From an uncultured Anaerolineaceae bacterium (GTDB lineage: Bacteria; Chloroflexota; Anaerolineae; Promineifilales; Promineifilaceae), in the NCBI GenBank assembly GCA_937967805.1, contig CALBTC010000401.1:1-20164 (forward strand): a DNA stretch of 20,164 nucleotides, written 5' to 3'. How positions within the stretch are numbered: position 1 is the stretch's first letter; each line of letters begins with the position of its first letter. Positions 1-6,018 of the stretch are shown here, piece by piece. A program made the translations under genes and the position numbers. The notes beneath the pieces are model-generated. The model had not been told where the DNA came from, ran no database searches, and saw nothing but the letters and a program-made list of their open reading frames with translations.

Positions 1-1
1 G

Positions 2-1114
2 CGTTCGCTGGACCAAAACGGCAAAAAGCTTCTCGTCTCCTTCCCCTCACCCAAAACAGCCGGCCAATGGCAGCTCACGGCGCAGGGTTGGGTAGGGCAA
101 ATTCAGGTGCCGCAGCAGCTTAGCCTCATCATCACGCCCAAAGTGCCCATTGCCAGATTGTTCCAACTGTGGGAGACAGCTTACGATTTGCGCCTGGCCG
201 ATTTGGCCGAAGGGTTAACGGCCGTTGCTTCCGTCCCACAATTTTTCAGCCTGCTGGCCCACATTTTAGCCCAGCGCGTCATTCGGCGCGGGCGCCAGGG
301 ATTTCAGCAGGCGTATTTGCGGCAAACGGCCGTGCTGCCCTACGTGCGCGGCAAGCTGCAGCCGCGCCAACCGGCGGCCACCAGCCCCACCGTGCAGCTC
401 GCCTGCCGTTACGATGCCCACACCGCCGACATTGCCGATAACCAGATTGTGGCCTACACGCTGCGCCAGATTGCCCGCAGCGGCCAATGCACGCCGGCGG
501 CACAAACGGCCGTGCGCCAGGCGTATCATTTATTGCAGCCGTTGGTGACGTTACGGCCGTTTCAACCCGGCGACTGCCAAAACCGCAGCTACAGCCGGCT
601 CAACCAGGATTACGCCACGCTGCACGCTCTCTGCCGCTTCTTTTTGGAGCACACCGGTCCACTGCTGGCCGACGGCAGTCACCAACTCATGCCCTTCCTG
701 CTCAACATGGCCCAACTGTACGAGCGCTGCGTGGCCAACTGGCTGCAATCCCATTTGCCCCCGCCCTACCGTATAAAAACCCAAGAAAGCACCACGCTTG
801 GCCCCAATGACGAGCTGCGCTTTCAGATTGATTTGACGCTGTATGGGGCAAACGGCCGTCCCCTGGCCGTGCTGGACACCAAATATAAAACGCCAGACAG
901 ACCCAGCCCGGTCGACGTCAGCCAGGTGATCACCTACGCCAAGGCCAAAGGGTGCCATCACGCCTTGCTCATTTACCCCCAGCCGCTGCCCCAGCCGCTG
1001 CACGTCATGGTGGGCGATGTGCAGCTGCACACTCTCACCTTTGCCCTGGATGCGCCGTTGGATATTGCCGGGCAAACGTTTATCCAACAGCTTGGGGCGC
1101 GGCTGCATCTTTAA
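2..1114 (+). CDS. mcrC: McrC-family restriction subunit, 5'-truncated by the window edge
   Basis: The reading frame is open from base 2 to the TAA at 1112-1114, so the true start lies outside the window. The GTG at 107 is internal: the residues before it (ending W-V-G-Q-I) continue the usual N-terminal half of McrC. McrC is the nuclease partner of the McrB GTPase, which cuts DNA carrying modified cytosines. The C-terminal part shows a PD-(D/E)xK nuclease core: an Asp in the I-D-L strand (codon 830-832), then V-L-D-T-K-Y-K with Asp at 875-877 and Lys at 881-883, followed by the S-Q-V-I-T-Y-A helix. The preceding helix (M-A-Q-L-Y-E-R-C-V-A) also fits the family. At least 370 residues are visible, close to full length. 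McrB is not in view and would be expected just upstream. The gene carries five ACGGCCGT octamers, so it looks resident. Confidence 0.85.
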   Translation, partial: RSLDQNGKKLLVSFPSPKTAGQWQLTAQGWVGQIQVPQQLSLIITPKVPIARLFQLWETAYDLRLADLAEGLTAVASVPQFFSLLAHILAQRVIRRGRQGFQQAYLRQTAVLPYVRGKLQPRQPAATSPTVQLACRYDAHTADIADNQIVAYTLRQIARSGQCTPAAQTAVRQAYHLLQPLVTLRPFQPGDCQNRSYSRLNQDYATLHALCRFFLEHTGPLLADGSHQLMPFLLNMAQLYERCVANWLQSHLPPPYRIKTQESTTLGPNDELRFQIDLTLYGANGRPLAVLDTKYKTPDRPSPVDVSQVITYAKAKGCHHALLIYPQPLPQPLHVMVGDVQLHTLTFALDAPLDIAGQTFIQQLGARLHL

Positions 1115-1235
1115 GCTGTGCCTTAAGCGGGAGAGGGTATAAAGGGGAACGGCCGTAACACATACAACAACCGTCCCATTTTGCATCCCAGCTACCTGTG
1201 TTACGATTAATAAAGGTTTTCCAAATAGAGAGAAC

Positions 1236-1302
1236 CACAGAGGAGCCAATAAGCACAGAACAGTAGCAACAAAATCTGTGTCTATCTGTGAAAATCTGTG
1301 TC
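1236..1302. repeat. Intergenic CACAGA / TCTGTG short inverted-repeat cluster
   Basis: Two copies of CACAGA (1236-1241, 1254-1259) are followed by three copies of the complement TCTGTG (1275-1280, 1285-1290, 1295-1300). The 12-mer AAAATCTGTGTC occurs at 1271-1282 and 1291-1302. Several alternative hairpins can form just upstream of the sulfotransferase ribosome binding site. It resembles dispersed intergenic repeats of other bacterial genomes. A role in the 5' leader is possible but unproven. Confidence 0.55.
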
Positions 1303-1329
1303 CTATTAAATTGCAATAAGGAACGTTTC

Positions 1330-1965
1330 ATGAAAAGTATTTTCAAAAAGTTATTTGGCAGCAAACCTGTCGTCACCGTCGTGAGCGGCCTGCCTCGCTC
1401 CGGCACCTCCATGATGATGAAAATGTTGGAAGCCGGCGGCATCCCCCCGCTCACAGACAAAATTCGCACCGCCGACGACGACAACCCCAAAGGCTACTAT
1501 GAATTTGAGCGCGTCAAGCAGATGGACAAGGGGGACACCAAATGGATGGCCGACGCGCAGGGCAAAACCGTCAAAGTGATCTCCCAACTGCTCAAATACA
1601 TGCCCGCAGAGTACGAATACAAAGTAATTTTCATGCGGCGCAATATGTCTGAGATTTTGGCCTCGCAGAAGAAGATGCTGATCAACCGGGGGGAAGACCC
1701 GGAGCAGGCCAGCGATGAAGAAATCTCGGCGCTGTTTGAAAAACATCTCAACAGCGTCATGGATTGGATGGCTGCCCAACCTAACGTCTCTGTGATTTAC
1801 ATCCACTACAGCGACATGCTGGCTAATCCCGTACCCCAGGTGGCCCAAATCAACGAATTTTTGGGCGGCAATTTGGACACAGAGGCCATGAGCGAAGTGG
1901 TGGACCCTAATTTGTACCGCAACCGGAAGAACCGCTTGAAGAAAGATAAAGTCGCCTCAAACTAA
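1330..1965 (+). CDS. Sulfotransferase-family protein (P-loop-like, PAPS-dependent type)
   Basis: The product has 211 residues. The ATG at 1330 is chosen because AAGGAA (1318-1323) lies 6 nt upstream; an in-frame ATG at 1288 would add residues with no ribosome binding site. Near the N-terminus, residues 20-28 (G-L-P-R-S-G-T-S-M) form the phosphosulfate-binding loop typical of sulfotransferases. Residues 100-116 (I-F-M-R-R-N-M-S-E-I-L-A-S-Q) match the second, 3'-phosphate-binding element with conserved Arg and Ser. The family transfers sulfate from PAPS to sugars, lipids or proteins; the acceptor here cannot be told. There is no signal peptide, so it is probably cytoplasmic. Some proteins with this signature are annotated only as sulfotransferase-like, so catalysis is likely but not certain. 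It stands alone between the McrC gene and a minus-strand cassette. Confidence 0.8.
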   Translation: MKSIFKKLFGSKPVVTVVSGLPRSGTSMMMKMLEAGGIPPLTDKIRTADDDNPKGYYEFERVKQMDKGDTKWMADAQGKTVKVISQLLKYMPAEYEYKVIFMRRNMSEILASQKKMLINRGEDPEQASDEEISALFEKHLNSVMDWMAAQPNVSVIYIHYSDMLANPVPQVAQINEFLGGNLDTEAMSEVVDPNLYRNRKNRLKKDKVASN

Positions 1966-2080
1966 CGCGAACGCCGTATTCGGGACCTGCCGCAGTGCGT
2001 CCTTGCTCTCTTCAAGCGGAACGGCCGTTGCCAGGCAAAAACGTATCAGCCACTCCTGAACAGCCCTATCAACTCGGAAA

Positions 2081-2980
2081 CTATGGCACTATGTTGATGA
2101 TGGGTCCATGGTGATAGGCGGCCACACTACCAGGGGGCAGAAATAGGACAATGCTGTATATTTCGTAGCGTCCTGTCTTCGGGATTGGGAACCTTTGCTG
2201 ACTGACATACTCGAAAACTTGTGGCTTGAGTTCACCTCGTCCCGAGGCAACCAGGTTTACCTCTTTACTATTCAAATCAAACGTGTGTATTTCAACCCGG
2301 TAGGGAAGGCGATCGGCCATAAGCGTTTCAGCTTCGGTTCCCGATAATTTAAAGCGAACCTCGGCCATGAGCCGCTTCTCGGGCACATCCGACGATGGCC
2401 CTACCTCAGACAGACCAACATCGCGAATTTCTAATAAGGTAGGTTCTTTCGCTGCAACAAGTTCAGGCACCGGCCAATCCACTTCTTCGGCGATCCAGCC
2501 TACCCATTTATTATAATCATCAAATCGATGTGTTGGCCCGTCACCGAAATCTTCCCGATACAAACTCACCTTGGGCACTAGTCTACCCTGTTCGTCTGTT
2601 TCACCATTGAATCCCAATTCCACCGTACAGATTTTAACGATTTTATGTTGTTTCCATTTTTCCGGCGCCTCTTTGGTATCTTTGGCTGAGGACGCTCCGT
2701 TTGCTGCTTTTTCCGGTGGGGCTAGTTCACTAGCCTGTTGCATCCAGCTTCCGTATGGTTGACCCTTGTTTTCGATTCGCCAAATGTCGATTTCCTGACC
2801 AGTTTTCGTGTTCACCTCAGATTGAAGTTGTTCGGCCGTTTCATAAGCAGCCAGCTTGGCAAAGGTATTGATATCGGCTTCCTTCAATATGTTGGCGGAT
2901 TTTTTAGTGATCCCTTTTATTTGTGTTAAATCATCGGCTGATGTGTTATCTAGCCGGGTCAATTTATCTTCATTATCCAT
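2081..2980 (-). CDS. Helix-hairpin-helix protein with beta-rich C-terminal region, unknown function
   Basis: The product has 299 residues and starts at the ATG at 2980 behind a strong AGGAGAGG-type ribosome binding site (complement of 2986-2993). Residues 15-57 look like a helix-hairpin-helix unit (L-T-Q-I-K-G-I-T-K-K-S-A-N-I-L), a fold used for sequence-independent DNA binding or protein contacts. A low-complexity Ala/Glu/Lys linker covers about 85-108. The rest (110-299) is predominantly predicted beta strand, ending in a sandwich-like stretch (L-P-Y-R-V-E-I and G-R-Y-E-I-Y-S-I-V-L). I do not recognise this C-terminal domain. There is no signal peptide or membrane segment. It is the last gene of the minus-strand cassette, 54 nt after the free-standing N-domain gene, and is probably co-transcribed with it. 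Base composition is AT-richer than the flanking genes, and it lacks an exact ACGGCCGT. Confidence 0.75.
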   Translation of the reverse strand: MDNEDKLTRLDNTSADDLTQIKGITKKSANILKEADINTFAKLAAYETAEQLQSEVNTKTGQEIDIWRIENKGQPYGSWMQQASELAPPEKAANGASSAKDTKEAPEKWKQHKIVKICTVELGFNGETDEQGRLVPKVSLYREDFGDGPTHRFDDYNKWVGWIAEEVDWPVPELVAAKEPTLLEIRDVGLSEVGPSSDVPEKRLMAEVRFKLSGTEAETLMADRLPYRVEIHTFDLNSKEVNLVASGRGELKPQVFEYVSQQRFPIPKTGRYEIYSIVLFLPPGSVAAYHHGPIINIVP

Positions 2981-3034
2981 AATGGCCTCTCCTTCGCCTC
3001 AATATGCGGTATTCCGCTGATACCGGACAACCAT

Positions 3035-3304
3035 TCACGCGCCAATACGATAGTCCCCAGATATTACAGACACGGGTATCCCATCAACCTGGTCTGGAAG
3101 ACTAAGCCGCTTTTCGGACGATAATTTAAACCACCGTTCACTAACGTGAATACGCAGCACCACTTCTCCGGTGCTTGTGTCCTTTTTGGCTGGTTTATAA
3201 CCGACGTCAATAAGATTTACGTCGGGGTGATCAAGATACTCATCTATCAGCTTATCCCGCGCGCGACGTATTCGGTTCCAAGACTCGGAATTTCTTTGTG
3301 ACAT
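3035..3304 (-). CDS. Free-standing copy of the protease N-terminal domain (89 aa)
   Basis: This small protein starts at the ATG at 3304 with GGAG (complement of 3315-3318) upstream. It has no known family that I recognise. Read against the first ~95 residues of the serine protease encoded at 4005-4988, it aligns along its whole length. Both share W-x-R, then D-x-P/P-N-V followed by I-D-x-G-x-K/W-K, then a strand of type V/L-R-(I/V)-H-V, then a G-(I/F)-x-V segment and G-D-Y. It therefore looks like a duplicated or split domain, not an independent enzyme. It carries no catalytic residues and could be a decoy, adaptor or propeptide-like partner of the protease; this is inference. The stop of the preceding small gene lies only 4 nt upstream, indicating one transcript. 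There is no signal peptide or Cys. Confidence 0.75.
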   Translation of the reverse strand: MSQRNSESWNRIRRARDKLIDEYLDHPDVNLIDVGYKPAKKDTSTGEVVLRIHVSERWFKLSSEKRLSLPDQVDGIPVSVISGDYRIGA

Positions 3305-3308
3305 TTTA

Positions 3309-3578
3309 TTATTTCTCCACCAACCTTAACATTGGAACACCGGCCAATGCACGTTTATCCCTTGAATCTACGGCGACAACTGCGCCAGGATTGGCGAAAC
3401 GATAGCTTTTATTTGATTTTGGTCCTAAGACCGTTAACTTTTTCTGACCAATATATTGGAAATAAGCCAGGGGGCTATTTTCAAATTGGGATTGAAAACC
3501 GGTCCTTTCATTTCGATTAGAAATACGACGATCCTGGATGGATCGATGGACTTGTGTTCTCTTTTGACCGCAGCACAT
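3309..3578 (-). CDS. Small CCGQ-motif protein, unknown function
   Basis: An 89-residue product is obtained from the ATG at 3578, which has GAGG 6 nt upstream. The frame remains open further upstream (to 3641), but that part has no ribosome binding site and lies over the preceding gene. The protein begins Met-Cys-Cys-Gly-Gln-Lys-Arg. Its C-terminal half has a compact beta-type module: L-A-Y-F-Q-Y-I-G, then L-T-V-L-G-P, then Y-R-F-A-N-P-G, V-A-V-D-S-R-D and V-P-M-L. I have an impression of similar small uncharacterised proteins with an N-terminal CCG and this Y-R-F...P-G pattern, some near phage-like genes, but cannot verify it. The two adjacent Cys could bind metal or be modified. The gene overlaps the end of the DUF1360-like gene by 62 nt and is followed after 4 nt by the next gene, so it is tightly embedded in the cassette. 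Confidence 0.65.
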   Translation of the reverse strand: MCCGQKRTQVHRSIQDRRISNRNERTGFQSQFENSPLAYFQYIGQKKLTVLGPKSNKSYRFANPGAVVAVDSRDKRALAGVPMLRLVEK

Positions 3579-3900
3579 ATTCATCCTCGCTTTCTTCGAA
3601 AAATTGGGCCGGTGATTCGCCGAACCCATGGTTAGTGACACGCTCCAACAAAATGGCTCCTGCCGATAATGCAGGCAATAACAGAATTCTTTGGCTAGAT
3701 TTCTTGCCTAAATGTAAGGCGAATGGAGCCGCCGTCCATACACTTAAACAGTAAAAACAGTCAAGAAGGTTTCCCCAAAACCCCATTCCAGCCATTCGAC
3801 GTAAGTGAACAACGCTGTCCCAGGGACCGTCCTCTGCATTAAGCAAGTGGGTGATGCGCCAGACAGATAAAACGCCCAGCCAAAACTGATAAAAATGCAT
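3517..3900 (-). CDS. DUF1360-like small membrane-associated protein
   Basis: The product has 127 residues and starts at the ATG at 3900 with GAGG about 9 nt upstream. The N-terminal half matches what I know of DUF1360: F-W-x-G-V-L-S-V-W-R-I-T-H-L-L (6-20), E-D-G-P-W-D (23-28), an R-R/G-x-W-G stretch, and the hallmark D-C-F-Y-C-L-S-V-W (48-55). Hydrophobic stretches near 43-62 and 71-87 probably form membrane helices. Residues 98-127 are charged and polar and overlap the next gene. The family's function is unknown; members occur in sporulating bacteria and in phage-like or secretion-like neighbourhoods. The two Cys of C-F-Y-C suggest a metal or redox site. It is the first of four closely packed genes, about 100 nt downstream of the protease stop. 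Confidence 0.75.
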   Translation of the reverse strand: MHFYQFWLGVLSVWRITHLLNAEDGPWDSVVHLRRMAGMGFWGNLLDCFYCLSVWTAAPFALHLGKKSSQRILLLPALSAGAILLERVTNHGFGESPAQFFEESEDEYVLRSKENTSPSIHPGSSYF

Positions 3901-4004
3901 TTAATGTTGCCTCACTGGATTACGAATTTGCAAAATAGGAAGGCATTCAGCTCTGGACCTATTGTTTCCCTAAAGTTACTACTACATGTTGTGTTCTTGT
4001 ATTG

Positions 4005-4988
4005 TTAGGTGACGGCCGTGTCAATGTCTACGTTAAGTGCATCAAGGATAGGCTCCATATCCATCGCTAAAGCACGTTCAGGATAGTTGTTGCCGGCAAA
4101 GTGTAGACCGACAGCCTTCATGGACCCTTCTTCAAGCCAAAATGATCCTGAATCACCGCCGTCGCTTACTTCCTGGCCTGCACGCGGCACAATTGTCATC
4201 ACGTTTTGAATGAGACGATACACGCCGTTATAATTTATTCTGGCAGTACCATCAACGCCCACAACACGACCGTATGTAATTCCAGTCCGCCGACCAGACT
4301 TGACGACATCCATTCCCAATTGCGCCCAGCTTACGCCTTTTACGGGACTCAGGCCAAACTGATTGTTAATCAGTTTACGGTTTCCGTCGAGTTTGGCCAC
4401 AGCGGCATCAAGGTTAGATGACATAGCATGATGAGACAGATTAGCGACTCTGTCCATCTGGTTACCACCATCACCCAAACCTGGCTGATAAATGGGCCAT
4501 CCTGGCCGAGCTTGCCAGCTTCCAGCTAGCACATGCCAATTGCTCAAAATCATCTTTTCGTCGGTATCACGGTCCATTACTGAACCACCCAGGGTTCCAT
4601 AGATGTTACGATAATTGGAAATGCTAATGCCGCCTTGCATGGGAGCGGCACGCACCCCGCGTGGCGTTGAAGTCTGTCGCCAGCTGTTTCCTAGCCAATC
4701 TTGGTGCAGCAGGTAATCTCCCTGTGGCCTATCGACATCAAATCCGCCTATATTATCTGGAATTGGGCCGCTGGTCTTGTTTTGTTGGACAGCCGCTTCC
4801 AGTGCTGTTTCGGTTGTAAACTTTTCGATGACATGGACACGAACACAAAGCTTATTTTTGATTAAGACGCCGCCGCGTTCTTTCCAGCCAAAGTCAATAT
4901 ACATTACATTGGGGTCATAGATCCAGCGATTAACGGCCTCGCCCATTGCCAACTGCACGCGTGGCCATAACTGTTGGTCATTTTTCAT
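4005..4988 (-). CDS. Trypsin-fold serine protease with novel N-terminal domain (cytoplasmic)
   Basis: The product has 327 residues. The ATG at 4988 has AGAGGAA 6 nt upstream. Residues 1-95 form a domain also found as a separate 89-residue protein at 3035-3304. From about 118 a chymotrypsin-type fold follows: the G-T-L-G-G segment (131-135), His152 in L-S-N-W-H-V-L-A-G, Asp194 in N-L-D-A-A-V, and Ser280 in D-G-G-D-S-G-S. The triad is complete, so catalysis is expected. The G-x-L-G-G and L-S-N-x-H-V motifs recall trypsin-like peptidases of the NAL1-like group. No signal peptide or lipobox is present, so it should act inside the cell. A palindrome (5001-5015) and a long hairpin (5034-5065) lie just upstream. 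The single octamer of the cassette is at its 3' end (4012-4019). Its substrate is unknown; its neighbours are candidates. Confidence 0.85.
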   Translation of the reverse strand: MKNDQQLWPRVQLAMGEAVNRWIYDPNVMYIDFGWKERGGVLIKNKLCVRVHVIEKFTTETALEAAVQQNKTSGPIPDNIGGFDVDRPQGDYLLHQDWLGNSWRQTSTPRGVRAAPMQGGISISNYRNIYGTLGGSVMDRDTDEKMILSNWHVLAGSWQARPGWPIYQPGLGDGGNQMDRVANLSHHAMSSNLDAAVAKLDGNRKLINNQFGLSPVKGVSWAQLGMDVVKSGRRTGITYGRVVGVDGTARINYNGVYRLIQNVMTIVPRAGQEVSDGGDSGSFWLEEGSMKAVGLHFAGNNYPERALAMDMEPILDALNVDIDTAVT

Positions 4989-5000
4989 GATAATTCCTCT

Positions 5001-5015
5001 GTTCGTTAACCGAAC
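5001..5015. promoter_or_regulatory. Palindrome GTTCG-TTAAC-CGAAC before the protease gene
   Basis: The 5-bp arms GTTCG (5001-5005) and CGAAC (5011-5015) pair perfectly around a 5-nt centre. It sits 12-26 nt upstream of the protease start, next to its ribosome binding site, so it could be an operator or part of a leader hairpin. The same half-sites occur before the next cassette gene at 5834-5844. Confidence 0.4.
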
Positions 5016-5033
5016 ATAATGAGTTAAGGATAT

Positions 5034-5065
5034 AGTTGACGGTCATCGGCCGATAACCGTCAACT
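5034..5065. repeat. Near-perfect 32-nt palindrome between protease and Cys/Trp-rich genes
   Basis: Ten-base arms AGTTGACGGT (5034-5043) and ACCGTCAACT (5056-5065) pair perfectly. The loop contains the self-complementary ATCGGCCGAT, so the hairpin could extend after one mismatch. No U-run follows on the minus strand, the direction of the flanking genes, so it is not a standard terminator. It may be a processing site, attenuator or protein-binding site. Confidence 0.55.
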
Positions 5066-5138
5066 TATGGGTGTTATTTTTGAACAACTGCTTACGTCAA
5101 TCTGGTTAACAGGACTTTGCCTATCGTGAACAGGGCGG

Positions 5139-5783
5139 TCATGGTTGGGGAAGATTGGGGCAATCACACGGAATATCTTTGTCGTAAACCATGTAGCGGA
5201 TTGGACGGTCGAAACGCCAATGCTGTGGAGGAAAGATCAGATCAACGTCAAAATCATAAACCCACCGTACAAAGCCAGCATATTCTGGATGTTGGTAATA
5301 ATCGCAGTTACAGACCCGAGCGCAGATGTTCGTCTCATAAAGGCAGGCAGCTTCAGTTGGAGTGAGTTTCCACAAGTAACTGTACCAACATTGCCCTTGT
5401 ACTGTCTGGATGCAATAGGTGTGATTCAGGGCAGAAACTGTTCTCATTTCTTGCGTGTTGGATGTCCAGAAGTTAAGCTCAATCTTTCCGCTAAACCCGG
5501 TCACATTCGCACACATCACCGGATCCATCCACACGACAACATAAATGTAGGCGTCCTCACCTTTTTTAATGATCCGCCCCGGGCTTAACGCAGGAAGATT
5601 CTGCCAGGGACCCCAGGCCCAAACTTCCCAATTGCCCATTCCTGGCGGCGTTTGGGTAAGTTCCAGTTTTGCTGCTTGTTCAAGAGTTTTCTCCAATTTT
5701 TGATCCAATTGCTCTTTCAGCGCCTTAGTCGGATCTTTACTCCCTTTATCGCCTCGTTCGAATGTTAAATTATCATCTGACAT
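5139..5783 (-). CDS. Cys/Trp-rich protein of unknown function
   Basis: The product has 214 residues, and I do not recognise a family. The ATG at 5783 has AAGGAG about 9 nt upstream. Residues 1-45 are charged and helix-forming, with K-E-Q-L-D-Q-K-L-E-K-T-L-E-Q like a short coiled coil. From about 50 the sequence becomes beta-rich and aromatic, with ten Trp (four of them at 52-60) and nine Cys at 91, 124, 132, 147, 154, 158, 160, 206 and 208. The C-x-x-x-C-x-C cluster and the terminal C-x-C suggest metal binding or disulfides. No signal peptide is seen, which favours metal binding in the cytosol over disulfides. The protease gene follows after a 150-nt gap holding two palindromes. Its own upstream region holds two more. 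It is AT-richer than the flanking genes and has no ACGGCCGT. Confidence 0.7.
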   Translation of the reverse strand: MSDDNLTFERGDKGSKDPTKALKEQLDQKLEKTLEQAAKLELTQTPPGMGNWEVWAWGPWQNLPALSPGRIIKKGEDAYIYVVVWMDPVMCANVTGFSGKIELNFWTSNTQEMRTVSALNHTYCIQTVQGQCWYSYLWKLTPTEAACLYETNICARVCNCDYYQHPEYAGFVRWVYDFDVDLIFPPQHWRFDRPIRYMVYDKDIPCDCPNLPQP

Positions 5784-5833
5784 GGTTTATTTCTCCTTTG
5801 TGTCATATCTTGGCTTGGGTGAAAGTGCTTTGT

Positions 5834-5859
5834 CGAACAGTTCGTTTTCTGGAATTCCA
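5834..5859. promoter_or_regulatory. Tandem palindromes upstream of the Cys/Trp-rich gene
   Basis: CGAAC-A-GTTCG (5834-5844) and TGGAATTCCA (5850-5859) are two adjacent perfect inverted repeats, 51-76 nt before the start at 5783. The first shares the GTTCG/CGAAC half-sites found before the protease gene (5001-5015). They are candidate operator sites within the 5784-6018 intergenic region. I see no convincing terminator or other gene in that region. Confidence 0.35.
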
Positions 5860-6018
5860 ACCTCAAACTACCATTTCTTGCTCAATTTGAACTTATTATT
5901 CGCTCAATCTTGGGGCGTTAATAAATTGAGACCCTACGCACACTGCGTGAGTGTTGCTGACGAAGAAGAAGGTGACAGCATGGGCTTACGCTCGTGTCGT
6001 CTCTTAGAATATTGGGGG

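Noticed and set aside
551..1249. Long minus-strand frame of 232 codons
   Set aside because: It lies antisense to the McrC gene and the gap after it, shows no domain, and is a composition shadow of the GC-rich gene.
1288..1329. Upstream in-frame ATG for the sulfotransferase
   Set aside because: The added residues show no family match, and the ATG at 1330 has a proper AAGGAA ribosome binding site.
1966..2080. Terminator between the convergent sulfotransferase and cassette genes
   Set aside because: I looked for a stem followed by a T-run on either strand and found none that is convincing; only an octamer palindrome at 2021-2028 is present.
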